The notes: a model not told the origin generated them from the letters alone. Counted from the first letter of the stretch, positions 1 to 12,500 are shown. The stretch is 64,000 nucleotides of DNA from Platerodrilus igneus (GCA_036346225.1 JARFIW010001104.1:6598001-6662000); one strand, 5' to 3'. Made by a program: numbers and translations.

Positions 1-11
1 AAAAGATTTGA

Positions 12-1005
12 ATGAGTTATAGGAATAGACGAATAGTACATAGCTTATACAAAGAGCAAACAGCAGTAATAGAATTAGAGCAGGAACGTAAAGAAGTAAA
101 TATTAGAAAAGGGGTGAGACAGGGATGTGCTCTATCCCCATTAATTTTTAACTTGTACATTGAAGAGGCAGTGAATACTGTAAAATGCAGGAAGACATTT
201 GGAATTATTATGCAGGGACAAAAAATTGATATGCTTAGATTTACATCTAGCAAGGAAGAGTTAGCAGCTGCTCTTAATGAAATGGAAACGGTTCTAACAA
301 AGAGATACGGTATGAAAATTAACAAAAATAAAACTAAAATACTAGTATGCAAAGGAGGGGAAAATAAATCAAAAACAAGAATACAGATAGGTAATAAGAA
401 CTTACAAGAGGTTAAGGATTTTTGCTACCTACGAAGCCAAATAACGCAAGATGGGAAAAGCGCAAAAGCTATAAAACAAAGATTAGCACAAGTTCGTGCT
501 ACATTTAGCAAGACAAAGCAACTACTGTGTTCAAAGATAACAAACATAGGAACAAGGAAAAATTGCTAAAAACATATGTGTGAAACACAGCACTGTATGG
601 CTGTGAAGCCTGGACAGTAGGAGAAGCGGACAAGAAAAAGATAAAAGCCTTTGAAATGTGGTGCTACAGACGTATGATGAAGATATCATGGACGGACAAT
701 ATTAAGAACAAAGAGGTACTACAAATGGTAGGGAAAGAAAGATATATGTGGAAAGCGGTAAAAAATAGGAGAGATAGGATGATACGACACATAGTACGGC
801 ATGAGGGAATAGTGCGGAATATCTTAGAAGCAGAGATAGGAAAAAAGATAAGTAGAGGTATACCTACGTTAGACTTTTGCACACAGATAGTAAAAGATGT
901 AGGCTATAGGAATTTCAGGAAAATGTGTAGGCTAGCTCAGAATAGAAATCAATGGAGGTATGCATCCAACCAGTCCCAAGATGAATAAACTAATGACAAA
1001 AAAAT
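12..1005 (+). pseudogene. LINE (non-LTR retrotransposon) reverse transcriptase, C-terminal fragment
   Basis: Two open pieces (12-569 and 656-988) read as the back half of a LINE reverse transcriptase. The first holds the conserved block VRQGCALSPLIFNLY (RT motif preceding the catalytic aspartates). The YADD-type catalytic block expected just after is missing: the text jumps from IDMLRF straight to SSKEEL, which looks like a deletion of about seven codons. The pieces are separated by a frameshift near 565 and a TGA near 586. The second piece carries the YGCEAWT and MWCYRRMMKISWTD blocks typical of the 3' end of insect LINE ORF2. It ends at the TAA near 986, followed by a short A-rich tail. It is 5'-truncated at or before the window edge and cannot be active. 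The same 3' tail occurs in reverse at 46.37 kb. Clade assignment is uncertain. Confidence 0.8.
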
Positions 1006-2431
1006 AACTGTTCTGAAACATGATGATTATTATAAGCAACTACAGGTATTGGTTGTTCAATATTCTTGAATAATGGTAATTGTAAGAGAGGTATAGCGAA
1101 TACGATTACATTCTTCATTAATATACGCCTTTGTTATAATTATTTAATTAACAAAGATTCTTTACTATATAGAAAACACCAATTTCTATTCCGATAATAT
1201 AATATTTATTTACTACTTATAGCTCCATCTATGTTTATGAACTTGAGGTAGAATCACGGTTTCCTTTTTATTCGCGTATGTTTTAGTTTCTGATCATTTT
1301 CTCTATTATTTGTTGAATGTTTGGGTTCGGTACACATTCCGGTGTTTGGGCGTGCGGCACCGTAAGTGTGACATGAATTACATTGATTTCAATTGAGTAA
1401 TGTATGGTACACATACCCCCGGCGCCGTCGCGGCGACGAAAGCCGCACTTGCGGTGGTTTTGGATAACATTTGTATATGGGTGTCGAATTCGTAATTAAA
1501 AAATATAGAGTTTAAAATAGATATTTTTTCAAATGACTGACTTCTTCGGTTAGATAAATTGTTTAACAAAAAGCACTTCTGAAAAATATTGCCAAATTAG
1601 GGTAATAAAAACAGTAAGGAGCGCCACTTTCTGCTCTTGCACCCGGTCGATCGACACCCTTGAGGCGGGGCTGCTCACAGTGAACGATACAAATGGAGTT
1701 GCAACCATTATGGCGAGTGCTTAGTCAAACGAATTCTTACCAGTTTTTCATCTACTGTCTATATTTACGTCTGTTATTTGTTGTGAATATCATGACGATC
1801 CGTTACCGATGGATCTGTCAATACAATACTCTCATTCCCTGAATACATTCGCTAACACCCAGTAACCATTTATATATTTTTGAAAATATCTGTAAATAGG
1901 ACGAGATATGAATATTTCTTATAACAAGAATAAATTCTATGTTCAGGAGTTAATTTTTAAAGGTTAATTAAAAGTAAGGAAGTTTCTAATTTATTATGCA
2001 GACTTTATTCTGGTAACTGGTCAATTATAAAATGAGGTACGGGGTTTAAGGAAGGTGTTAGGTTCATTTACTTTCGATGAATTAAAAACCTACATCCTTT
2101 TATTTCATTATTCATTTATTTAGATCCTGCTCAGATCCTGCAACACCCGGTATATTATACCTTCCTATAATAAGCCCGTTTTCTAGAAATTTTCAAATTC
2201 AAATCTAGTTGCCTTAAAACGTAAAGTTTATGCTACAAATTAAATAGTCAATACACTGGTTTAGGCATCCGTGAACTCATTATACTTTGCGATAGCGTGT
2301 AAGTACCTTCTCTATTGTTTCAATCGGAAACTCGTTGAAATAACGTACTGAGCTATCCGTGTGTCAAGTTTGCTAATCACGTTTGATAACACCAATATTA
2401 CTTGAAGCTCTGGTTATTTAGTGAAACAAAA
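1006..2431. other. Gene-free intergenic stretch
   Basis: Mostly A+T-rich sequence without a coding signal on either strand. Two short G+C-rich patches stand out, 1326-1460 (several CG dinucleotides around GCGCCGTCGCGGCG) and 1618-1700. They look like fragments of old repeats or LTRs but I cannot assign them. Confidence 0.5.
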
Positions 2432-2785
2432 TTAAGATTCACTTTCTTTTCGATATACAAGGCGAAAGCATTTGCCATATTTTTGTTGGTTCCGTTTTCC
2501 TTGTGGAAAGTTTGCGCACGCAATACAGCGTGCTTTTTCCGGTGGCCCTAAAGCCACGATAGATTGCCGACCCTTGTTGTAATGAGAGGACCCCCACCCC
2601 ACCCCCACCAAGGCAGGATAACGCACCCCTATGCCACGCTCCTTCAGTAGAGACGGTAGGAGCCGGTACGACTGCAGCAACTCGAGAGTGAGTGTATATG
2701 TATTAATTGACACCATTTGGTAGCCACACATGGTGGCCGTAAACTGATTACTGTGATGAGATAGTCGGAAGTGGTAATATTGCAC
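2432..2785 (-). CDS. Unrecognised 117-residue ORF
   Basis: Open frame of 117 codons on the minus strand, slightly richer in G+C than its surroundings. It includes a G-rich run (GVGWGSSHYNKG) and one C-x2-C pair (CIACANFPQGKR) near the C-terminus. The C-x2-C plus basic stretch vaguely resembles the zinc-binding tail of piggyBac-type transposases, but the match is too weak to name it. No promoter, splice site or partner is visible. It may be a chance ORF or a decayed transposon tail. Confidence 0.2.
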   Translation of the reverse strand: MQYYHFRLSHHSNQFTATMCGYQMVSINTYTLTLELLQSYRLLPSLLKERGIGVRYPALVGVGWGSSHYNKGRQSIVALGPPEKARCIACANFPQGKRNQQKYGKCFRLVYRKESES

Positions 2786-2889
2786 TTACTGGAATCATTT
2801 TCTTCACTTATTTGAATGTCGGCAATTGCAAGCTCTCGATGACCATTTATAACTGTTAGTTTACCTTGGTGTTTTTTTTCTGAGTCATA

Positions 2890-3800
2890 AATTTTCCTTA
2901 TTAGTTAAGACACTGTACTGCCAATGTGGCATATATAATTTTTATATTTACAATTACTAAGAGCTGTGGTTTTGAGTGTTGCGGTTAAGTTTTTTGTTGT
3001 TGCATTGTTGTTAAATAATGCAAGGGACAGATACCTAAAAACGGCAACTCGCCATGTTAAAAATGATTTTTTTGACTTTGTAAATATGTATAACGTGTAC
3101 TTAAGGATTGTTCATTTGTTGATACTATTGCGCTTTTGTACATATTTTTTTACTCCGGAATTGATTTTTTGATTTTGTAAATATGTATAACGTGTACTTA
3201 TGGATTGCTTATTTTTTGGCACTATTGTGCTTTTGTACATAATTTTTTTTTAAATTAGAGGTTTTTCGTTTGTATATGTTTAATTGTGCATGAGTGAGTA
3301 TATTTTTATATCAGGCCTGTCTTTATTTTGCATGTGTAAAAGCCCACCTACTCACCGGTTGAGCCCGGCCATCTTCTTTCGTTGTGTCTTTTCTTTAGGC
3401 TACGTCGATGCACGTAGCTGAGGGATGCCATGACAGTTTACCCTTGAGTTTAATATTGTATGATATTAATTAAGAGTGCGTAAGAAGAGAAATTTTGATT
3501 TTTAAATTTTGTTTATTTGATTATGTAAAACGCAACTGTATTTTGATAAGAAATAAATTTTAGGAATTTTTGGGAATATTGGTTTGAGAGTTAATGAAAT
3601 TTGTTAATAATTGTGAAAATAAATTGCACACAGCATGTGTGCTCAAATTGTCTGAAATAGTTTTATTAGGGTCTTATGTTCTTAATTTTGTGAATGAAAG
3701 ATTATTTTTCATGATAGTTTTTCATCGTGGGGGACGCTAGCCCGGCAACCATGTGGGTATCCAGTCAGCAGATGTGTATACAGTGAAATATCGCTGCAAT
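2890..3800 (+). repeat. LTR-like fragment with a tandem duplication and hairpin
   Basis: A unit of about 100 bp (core TGTAAATATGTATAACGTGTACTTA, then GCTTTTGTACAT) occurs twice in tandem, at about 3069-3160 and 3165-3243. Further on, GAGCCCGGCCAT is followed by a perfect 7-bp hairpin at 3399-3418 (GCTACGT / ACGTAGC). The same order, GAGCCCGG then a GCTACG hairpin, is found near the end of the solo LTR at 32588-32646. I therefore read this as a decayed LTR fragment of a related family. It is truncated and its outer ends are not clear. Confidence 0.4.
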
Positions 3801-4430
3801 ATTTATTTATATATTAAATATTGAGGTTATTTAAGTTCGACGAATTAAATATATTTTCGATATGTCATCTGCAATTTGAGCACCTTTCATGCTAGAGATA
3901 ATCATTCTTAAGCAATAGCAATGCTTTCCATACCATACGTTGAATGGGTGACAAAATATTCTCATAAATAACATGCGGAACCCTTTCGAAGCAGAGAATT
4001 AAATAATGTCATACAGTACTGAAAGCGTTCATTATGCAAAAAATATAAAAAGGGTCATCTATTCAAATGCATTTCACAGTACATTCGGCGTCGAATGTTT
4101 AATGATTTTAAATTTTTTTCTCTCATTGCACAATTTTGAACGCCAGCGAAGCTTTAATATATGAATAAAAGTAATTTATATAAGTACATGTTTGTGGCAA
4201 TATTGAAAGAGTGAATAAAATACGACACTGTAATTATAGTGACAAAAGCATAGAGCAATCGAGAAATTGCTCGATAGGCTGGTCAGGTGCTAAACGCAAC
4301 ATTATTTACAAGCATAAAATTACATACACCAACGCATATACTAATGTGCACTATATACATTGCATATTTACAAAAAAGAAAACTATTTTTATTTCTCAGT
4401 CTCCTTATTTGGGTTATGGGCAACCATAAA
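3801..4430. other. Gene-free stretch
   Basis: A+T-rich sequence with no credible coding frame, repeat or splice signal on either strand. The short ORF at 4211-4429 has no conserved look and is probably chance. Confidence 0.45.
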
Positions 4431-5720
4431 AAGCTATGAGAGAAGCTAGAACAAGAAAGACGCGACCTAAGAGGAAGTGAAACATTAGAGGATTTTGAAA
4501 AATCTGGAAGTTAGAGAGTGTGAAGTTAGAATTAGCTAAATCACAACTAGATTTGAGTGCAGTTAGGTGGTCTACAGAAGGGGACGTTTGATAAGGCGAA
4601 TATAGAGTTATCCATTCAGACTTAATTAATGGTAATGCAGCTGCGGGTTTAGTCAAAAATGAGAAAAGACCAAGGAAGGTAAAAAAATGTTTAACCTGTG
4701 ACCGGATCATAGTGTTCATACGTAGGACAGTTGAGAAGGGAGCGAGATATGCCACAATGGCAAAATGGTAAAGGGTGGAAACAAACAACCAGAGAAAGAT
4801 GAACCTACACACTGATACCTGATATCCAGTATTGCAGAGGACGTAAGCATAGACAGATAGATTTTTACATCACTTAGGCCTTCACGGGTCATGGGTGCTT
4901 TAGAGACACAACTTTAAAAAAGCAGACGCCCCTACATCTTATTACTGCAGCAATCAAAATGATATTTAACTGCGATAAAAATTAGAAAAAAGGAGAAACA
5001 GAGATTGGGACCAAATTCAATATTGATAACATGATTACAAAGATGGTGGCCAGTAAAGATAGATAGCACCAGGAGATCATCTTTATTAGAGGCACTCTAA
5101 AGCGAAAAGAGTTCAATGAGAAAGTGAGAAGCAACGAATGAAGGATAGTTAACAAACGAACAACTACGCCCTTCAAGCTCCTTTGAGGTACAAACCTCAT
5201 CTGGCGGTTCCGTGGGAGTCTCAGACACAAGAGGGAAGGGGAAAAGAGCTTAGTGCGTTGAGTCTGGAACTGTCATCCAGTAGAGGCAAGTTTCGCACTG
5301 TTCCGGCAATGGACACCAGAAATCAGCCGGAGGGTGGACACGATGCCTCAAAAGTCATACCTAGTTCAAAACCAAGAGCTACAGGGGCAATTTAGCTGTA
5401 CATATTCACATTAGATCATGGTGATGAAAAATTGAAAGCATATATGATCAAGTAGATTATGCGTTAAATTGCAAGAGATTCCTAGTTATAAGAAATTTTA
5501 ATGCAGCTGTAGGTTTAGATAGAGAGAGAAAAGTAGTAGGACAATATATTTTGAAGTGGAAAATGAAAGAACTAATAAACCAGCAAATTTACTATCAAAA
5601 ATGAATTAACGGTAGCTAGAACAATGTTTGGAGGTTGCACACATGAACAATACCTCGAAACACAGGTAGATTTTAGATGAAATGTATATTGGTTAAGGAT
5701 TAGTCAAAAAACAGATACAT
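4431..5720 (+). pseudogene. Decayed LINE fragment with endonuclease domain remnant
   Basis: The clearest part is around 5400-5700. Split over frames, it reads like the APE-type endonuclease of LINEs: a stretch resembling SIYDQVDYAL, then LVIRNFNAAVG (normally a GDFNAKVG motif that carries catalytic Asp and Asn) and a later piece ending in NTGRF. Upstream sequence is open only in short bits (5183-5395). Several stops and frameshifts break it. In this copy the Asp of the GDFN motif reads Asn. It may be a 5' part of the same LINE family as the fragment at 12-1005, but there is no overlap to prove it. Confidence 0.5.
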
Positions 5721-5740
5721 GGTAGTAGAAGTTAACTAGC

Positions 5741-6050
5741 GACTCTGTGGCTTAGTTGGTTCGCATGTGACGACTAATACCGTGCATTACATTTCCAATG
5801 CTCCACCCGAAGGTACTACATTGGCTAGCAAGCGAGTTCTTTGTGACGACTAATACCAAGGTTCCGGGTTCGATTCCCAACACGAACCGCTTGCAAAATA
5901 TTAGGCGAGAATTTTTCACAAAAATACGCCTTCGTTCGGATGAGAGGTAAAATCGAGGTTCCACGTGTGAGTGTTGTCACGCATGTTAAAGATCCCTAAC
6001 TTGCATGGAACAGCAAGGGTTTGGCAAAATTCAAAATTTTCCAGGTAAAA
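5741..6050 (+). repeat. tRNA-derived SINE with an internal duplication
   Basis: A pol III type 2 promoter is visible: an A-box-like TGGCTTAGTTGG at 5748-5759 and a B box GGTTCGATTCC at 5867-5877, followed by a non-tRNA body containing GTTAAAGATCCC, a motif common in insect SINE tails. The A-to-B distance is too long because 76 bp are inserted between two copies of the 15-mer GTGACGACTAATACC (5767-5781 and 5843-5857). This is either a tandem duplication or a small insertion. It is not a functional tRNA gene because no cloverleaf can form across the gap. Confidence 0.6.
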
Positions 6051-6125
6051 AAAACTCGCTTCCTAGCCAATCTAGTACCTCAGAATGGAGCATTTGAAAA
6101 AATTGAATGTAGTACAGTCTTGGTT

Positions 6126-7390
6126 TCAACCTTTATAAGTTTCTTTAGTTTTCTTTGGGAGCATTGTATTTGCAGTTGAGATTACATTACTTTTTTGGAC
6201 TCCATTAAAAACGTACGTCTGACCTTTAAAACAAAACCCCGTATATTTACAATGTTCAAGTTTAATCGCCACTTGTAAGTACGTAGTAGTTAAGTCCATC
6301 GTGCTTAAGTATTGACTCGGCTTAAGATCATGAAGTAATTCCGATGGATTTGGCGGAATTCTACGATCCTTCAACATTATTGAATTTAAACGAGTCGCAT
6401 TCAGACATATCCGGATGTAACCGTCAGCTTTTTAACAATAACTAGCGGAGTTGCATATTCCGCTTGACATTTTTTTATTATACCCCCATTTTCGATCAAC
6501 CGAGTTTGCCTTCAAACTTCCTGTTTATAAACATGAGAAATATGATACTGTTTTTATAAAACGAACTATAACCCGTCTATACAATTTCGTGGTAGTGGCT
6601 TTTTATTTTTCCCAGATAGTTTGAAAAAACCAAGCAACACAAAACTAATAGGTTAAATAATTTAACCTTCTCACCTTCTTCAAAAGCCTTTGATACCAAC
6701 GCTATACGCTCAAGTTCCTCTACCGTACATAACGTTCTGTATTTTTTTAAATCTTCTTTGAGAATTAAGCCACTCATAATTGTTAAAATCGTCTTTATTT
6801 ACGTTTCGATCCTTGACCTAAGATTGCTTTCAAAAGAAAAAGAAAAAATTATCTCACGTTTCCTTCCATTAATTATTGTACATATATAGTTCGTTGAAAA
6901 CTTAATAGCAACCTTATACTCCATCTTCCAATTCAAACCCAGAAACATCCTGGTTCAAGCCCGGAATTTCCAAAAATGGGTAACCTAAACTAGTACTCCA
7001 TATTACAACATTCAAATATATTTGCTCCTTAGGTTTAAGATTCTTTTGTACCCACGCTCCCACCAAAGTAGCACCTCTTGTAGGAATCGTAGGAATACTT
7101 CTCTTTTAATCTCTTGCTTGATCCGCAAACCTCTCAGAAATACCCGTAATTTGAGATCCGCAGTCTACGAATGCTTGGGTGACTACACGAGCCTCTAGAA
7201 CTACCGTAAGCATAGCAAGTTTTGCTGACAACTTTCCCAATATCCTGGTATCCTCTTCCACCAACTCGTTCTACCCTCTAATAAATTTTGCTTCTTCAGA
7301 TTCCGCATGGTTTCGTAACGCAGTATTTCCCCTATTCTCATGTCTATCCAAATTCTCTGCCCCCCCCCCAACTAATTAATTATTAAATAA
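6126..7390 (-). pseudogene. Ty3/gypsy-type retrotransposon fragment (protease to RT)
   Basis: Read right to left. Around 7150-7000 is a retropepsin-like region with DCGSQITGISERF, where the usual catalytic D-S/T-G is D-C-G, followed by a downstream QIYLNVVIW block. At 6377-6126 is the front of a Ty3/gypsy reverse transcriptase, LLHDLKPSQYLSTMDLTTTYLQVA, and KYTGFCFKGQTYVF. Stops and frameshifts separate the pieces and the YxDD catalytic block is absent because the copy ends first. No LTR is visible nearby. Its protein text differs from the gypsy element at the right edge of the window, so it is a different family. Confidence 0.65.
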
Positions 7391-8880
7391 AATAGAATGT
7401 TATTTTCTACAGAGTCGGCATTCGTGCGTGCTACAACACTTGAATATTTTCCCACGAATTGTGTACAATATCGCGCTACAAAGTTAAAGTCCGACATTGT
7501 TACTGAATTGAAATAAACTAAATTTAAATAAACTTAAAAAAAATTCAAAAGTACTTAAAAATATAGAAGTATGATAATTAAAAATTAAAAATGCAAAGAG
7601 TAGAAATTAAAAAATAATTACAAAATGATATAGTTCACAATTGAAATATTATACAAAAAATTTAAATTTTAAAAAATTAGAAAGATTGAAAAATAGGAAA
7701 TAAAAATATTAAACATCTACAAATAAAAAACATTAAAAATCTAGAAATAAACTGTATATATATATTTTAGCATGGGATATTATCAAAAGGGTCTACAAAG
7801 GTAGTTGTTAGTACTACTGATAAAAACATTAATTTACCACTTTTATCAAGCTATTCTAAAAGTTAAAAACACTACGGTTAACAAAGATTGATGAATAATT
7901 ACTTGTTTGAATGCATTTATAGAATATTATGTACTAGTGATACAGCGTTTGAGGTTTAAAAAAGCATTTTTCCATTGTTTGCATATACGAAGGGTATCTA
8001 ATGTATCTTCGATTGAATGTGTATAGGTTTTGTTTTTAAAATTATCTGTAATTTGTGCAGGATACTTTAGGCCATTTATAAGTTTGATTTACCTAAAATG
8101 AAAGACGTTTAATACATTTTAATTATAAAGCAAAATAAAAATTAATAAGAATGAAATGTCAAAATAAAATGTAAAAATATCAAAGCTGTTCTAAAATAGT
8201 AACTAAGTAGAATTAAGTTTAATATGTTGAATGCATCCCTTATGTAATATTAGTTAGTAGGCTAGAGATAAGTTTTTTTTGTTTAGTTGCCCTAGGTGAT
8301 AATTGTTTAATTAAAAAAATTAATAAGAAAATTTTGAAAAAGTTTGATCATAAATTTTTGTACACTGAATAATTGTTTTTGGCTTAAGAGCTTGTACTTG
8401 AAAATTTAAAAAATAATATACATGTTAAAGTGCATGCATTTTATTTCAATATAATAAAAAGAAAGTGAACGGCTTATACGACGAAAATTAATTAAAAAAG
8501 GAAGATTTCAAATATACCAACATCGGGGCATCCTTTGTTGTGGTTAAAGAGTTGCAGCTGGTATAGTGAATTATTTTGCAGCAGGGTTCAGTCTTTGGAT
8601 TGCAGATCAGTTATTTGGTGAAGTATCGAAGTGTTTGTAGTTATAGAACAATTAAAGCATCTAGTGGTACTCACTGAAAGCGTTCGAGGCAACTTTGTGG
8701 TATCCTGTTTCCAACCCCTGTACACCCAGACACATTCAACGGAGTTGCAGGTATCTAAGTTATTTTTATCTACACTTCATATTAAAGTAATTTGGAATAA
8801 TTTAAATTTCAAACGTTAACTATATTAAATAATTGCTGAATAGATTTATCAATCTTTGTCTAATCACAATACGTAAGCAC
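7391..8880. other. Very A+T-rich gene-free stretch
   Basis: Long runs of A and T (for example 7500-7780) with no coding frame, LTR or terminal repeat that I can see. Confidence 0.5.
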
Positions 8881-8884
8881 AAAA

Positions 8885-9030
8885 GAGAGGTTAGGTGAGT
8901 TTGATCTCATACGCTTTAGGCGCCTGTGTTTCAATACCTGTAAGGGGACAAAGAACCCACGTCACCTTACAGAGTTTAAATACTAGATTCAGTTTCCCTG
9001 AGAGAGTTTCAAAAAGCCGTGGCATAAGTG
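8885..9030 (+). repeat. Possible tRNA-related SINE fragment
   Basis: The stretch GGTTAGGTGAGTTTGATC ... GGCGCCTGTGTTTCAATACC loosely fits spaced A- and B-box elements (B box expected GGTTCRANNCC). It is followed by a short G+C-richer body. The fit is poor and I list it only as a candidate. Confidence 0.25.
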
Positions 9031-9148
9031 AATTTGAAAAGGTATTTATTTAAATCATTTAGAGACCAACACCACATTACAGGTTGCACCTATTATTTTT
9101 TCACTCGGGTATTAAAGCATCATTTCATTAAATATAACCATACATAAC

Positions 9149-9184
<36 letters not shown>

Positions 9185-10480
9185 AGGGGTTAAAATGATT
9201 AGAGAAGTCAGTTGGTAGTTTATGGCAGGTACATTAGTTGAAAAGCATTTCAGTTTTTTAAACGTAAGAATCGATAACGGTAAGGTCATAATCAAATACG
9301 CTAAAATATTCTTTAATCAATTCTTAGTATGTGTAAATAATCCTAGTGTATAGTCTATCATAAGTTTCATTATAGCAAATTCAATGGTTTCTAACGTATA
9401 AGTTGAAAGCATTCCAGGTATTAATTTACAGCGGAAAAATATATAGTTGCAGTCTGAAAATTGTATGAAACAATTTAAAAATGCAGCACGTTAATTAAGA
9501 AATGTAAGTATAGCCTGTGCTATATTTTGGTTGTGAGTGCCAGCGGTGCACATACATGGTGTAGAGAGTAGATGGATTGAAATGATGGTGTACATATGGC
9601 AAATGGAGCAGTAGGGAAAGCGTAGAAGGTTGGATGTACTCTATTGATAGCTGGAGAAATTTAAGTGGCTGACTACCTCCATGAATGGTGATTTACAGCT
9701 TGGAGAAGTGCAAGAACGAGCAGACTTTGTAAGGGACAGCAGTCATCAATGCAAATCAAGGAGAGCTGATGCTTTCAAGGTAACTAATTTTAGAAACTTT
9801 GTTTTTTTTGTGTGCTTATTTGATAATTTTGCGAAACTTTTATGTGGTTATTTAATGTGTTATGACGATGGGGTGCCTTATGGGTAAATTTATGAACTAA
9901 AGCGTTGTCTAACGAACATTTTATTATTGATTCTTTGAAAATAACTTGATAGAGAGATTTATATTTGTATAATAATTTTTAATATTGGTTAATGTAAAAA
10001 GTAAAAGGGACTTTTGATATTTGCAGTGCGAAAATTAACACTAATATCTAAAGGTTTTATGTGAGCTCGCATTAAACCAAGGTTTAACGTAAGGGTAGGG
10101 TTAAGCCCGGCTGCTTTAAGCTGTTTATTGTTGATTAAAGCTTTTCATGAAAAATTCAAAATACAATATAGTATTTCAACTCAAGGATGTATGTAATATT
10201 GAGGATATATGAAACAATGATTAAAAAGAATTTTGTAGCCGAACTTTTTTGTAGTCGAGTTTTCTTGTATAAGATAGTAGGATAGTAGTTTCCAGATAGC
10301 AGCAGAGCAGCCGTGACAAACTTCATTAAAGAGGCTGAGTTTCTTTTACCATAATAGCAGAAGGCTGGCAGTATTGATGCAACCTAGGCGAAGAGCCTCA
10401 TTACAGGTAAGCTCCAGATAATTATGATGACCCAATCGTGGGGCTTTAGTAACCAGACTTTAGCGAAGATTAAACCCGCT
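9031..10480. other. Gene-free stretch with one (TA)n tract
   Basis: Contains a (TA)n microsatellite of about 30 bp at 9152-9181. The remainder is A+T-rich with no conserved coding frame. The ORF at 9681-9887 has no recognisable features. Confidence 0.5.
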
Positions 10481-10520
10481 GCAATATATATATATATATA
10501 TATATATATTGCTGTGATAA
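10470..10520. repeat. (AT)n tract with inverted flanks
   Basis: An (AT)n run at 10483-10509 is bounded by CTGCAAT on the left and ATTGCTGTGA on the right, so it can fold as a perfect or near-perfect hairpin. The same flank motif recurs around the (AT)n tract at 12408-12441. Confidence 0.7.
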
Positions 10521-10629
10521 AGGGTTGTTTAAGGGTGTATTTTATGGCAATGGTCATGTAGTAATCAGAAATCATAATAGGAGGCAGGAAACTGCATTTA
10601 TTTAGTAGAGAATTGAGTAATTGGGATAG

Positions 10630-10815
10630 TTTGTAAATAGTAAGCAGTCAACACCCTGTATATAGAGTATAAGTAGTGTTAAGCAACGTAAATAGTAACA
10701 ATAGGACACATAGTTAGCATAGAAATAAGTAATTTATGCATTAGGTAAATAACAAATAGATAACACCCGGTATATAGAGCTTTAGTAATTTTAAGTAAGG
10801 CAAATAACTATATTT
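10630..10815 (+). repeat. Degenerate tandem repeat, two units
   Basis: Two related units: one around CAACACCCTGTATATAGAG and a second about 110 bp later around TAACACCCGGTATATAGAG, each followed by a similar AGTAAT/AAGTAAGGCAAATAA-type tail. No coding content. Confidence 0.4.
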
Positions 10816-11454
10816 TTCAGTGGAAGCACGCGTATTTATAAGTGAGCATAATTCATGTAATTAAACACGCATTCAAAAAGAATTCTAATTATTTATGATA
10901 ATACGGAGATAAAAGATAAAACTTAAAGAAGCGTTGTGTAATTGCGTAGAAACAATTAGCAATTTCTTACAGTAAATGTAATTAAAAATGCGTAAAGAAA
11001 TAAACATACTTGAAAATTGAAATTCGAATTGCATCAGGTATTTGGGTATAATATGGAAACGCGATTATTTTCCCAAAACACCGCATGGTCTGATAACAAG
11101 GCATATGTAAGCAAACAACAGTTACTCGAAAGGCCAAGAATGTAACATCAGAAAACCACTTTAACTGTAGAAAATAGAGAGACCTTATTGGTTAAGATTA
11201 GCGACGGGCTCGTAAGCCAAACCCACAGACGAGGTGGGATATCAACCATATATTAACAGCGAGAATGATAACGGAGGTCAAGTTTCAACTCAACAAGGCC
11301 AAGCTGTGTCACTATGAATCAAAGAGTAACGCGTACGTCATAATATTTTGATGGTAAAAATGTTTAATGAGAGATAGTGCTACGAAAATGAAAATTTCTA
11401 ATGCCGATGAACGTAAGTAAAATTTGGGGAATTTATTTTAACTAAAATATAATA
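10816..11454. other. Gene-free stretch
   Basis: No coding frame, splice pair or terminal repeat recognised. A slightly G+C-richer patch at 11190-11340 remains unassigned. Confidence 0.4.
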
Positions 11455-11705
11455 ATAATAGGGCTCTAAGTTGGACGATAATAAATCTAAGTGTGTATAA
11501 TAATCCAAGTTTGGTGAGAATAAATTCTGAGATGGGAGTATAATAGTCTAAGTCTGACAATCATAAGTTTGAGGGAGACGACAATAATTCAAATGTAATA
11601 ATTCAAGCGTGGGGTTAGATAACATTTCAAATGGGTATATAATAATTCCGAATTGGTGGAGAATAATTTCGAATACGAATGGGTAGTATAATAATGCATG
11701 TAGAA
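11455..11705 (+). repeat. Degenerate short tandem repeat
   Basis: A loosely repeated unit of about 20-30 bp with consensus near TATAATAATTCAAGTNTGG runs through this segment (units near 11480, 11505, 11530, 11550, 11585 and 11600). The copies are diverged, so the array is old. No coding function is suggested. Confidence 0.4.
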
Positions 11706-12300
11706 TTCTAATTGATGTTAGTTGATAATGGATGCGTCGATAATTTTGGTTGCGAGAAGGAAATAAAAAGCACACAGACTAGGTTAGATCTTTTAAGTTT
11801 TAAGACATACTTTTTTTATTTAAATTTGAATATTGAATTGATTAATTAATATAAAATAGTGTAACAGAGTCATCAACAAACTTTTGCATACGTTGAAAGT
11901 ACGTAATATAATAAAGGGGTTTTGAACGTTCCAGGCTTCTTTTGATAAAAAAATAGTTTTTGGTGACTTTAGATTGATAGTAAAATATATGATTTTTGAG
12001 ATAAATAAGACCTACAATATTGATTGATTGGAAAAGTGTATTTTATTAATTTTCAAAATCTGTACATAATATTTGTTTTCATTACATGGAATTGAATTAA
12101 CTTCATATAATAATTCAAAATAAAATAAGTCGAGGCAGAATAATAACCTTAGTGGTAGTGTAACTTGATTGAGATAAACACAGAGAGGCGGAGTTATAAG
12201 TAGAATACGCCATTGATACCGAGTACGGCGTTATCACATCAAGTTTTGTTTTTGGTTGACACAAGGTCGGTCCACGATAGTTCCAGGAGTATCATAGCAT
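11706..12300. other. Gene-free stretch
   Basis: A+T-rich, no conserved frame or terminal repeat found. Confidence 0.4.
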
Positions 12301-12304
12301 AATT

Positions 12305-12406
12305 TATATGACGCCCAAACGATGGGGCACGAATAATTGTGAGAGTTCATAGTAAAATTAATATGGCTGCCCAAGCCTGGGGCACGATAATCCTGTAGAT
12401 CCACAG

Positions 12407-12446
<40 letters not shown>

Positions 12447-12500
12447 GATTCCCTATAAGAATCGAACCTCACAAATTGGGCGCCAAGATTTGCTGTGATT
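12305..12500. repeat. LTR-leader debris with tRNA-Lys primer-site-like motifs
   Basis: A unit of about 55 bp is present twice in tandem (GCCCAAACGATGGGGCACGA near 12313, and GCCCAAGCCTGGGGCACGA near 12369). Both resemble the retroelement primer-binding site complementary to tRNA-Lys. On the minus strand another primer-site-like TGGCGCCCAATTTGTGAGG lies near 12463-12481. An (AT)n tract (12408-12441), flanked by CCACAGCAAT and ATTGTTGTGA, sits between them. I read the segment as decayed LTR-retrotransposon leader sequence; the family is unknown. Confidence 0.4.

Noticed and set aside
3069..3243. CRISPR-like array
   Set aside because: Only two diverged units without distinct spacers, in a eukaryotic context with no cas-like genes.
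5745..5890. A tRNA gene
   Set aside because: A and B boxes are present but no acceptor or anticodon stem can be drawn across the 76-bp insert; the downstream body is SINE-like.
8655..8725. A third host exon on the minus strand (acceptor ending TACAG, donor GTGAGTA, 43 bp)
   Set aside because: The acceptor has no real pyrimidine tract, the piece is too short to judge, and all three frames are open.
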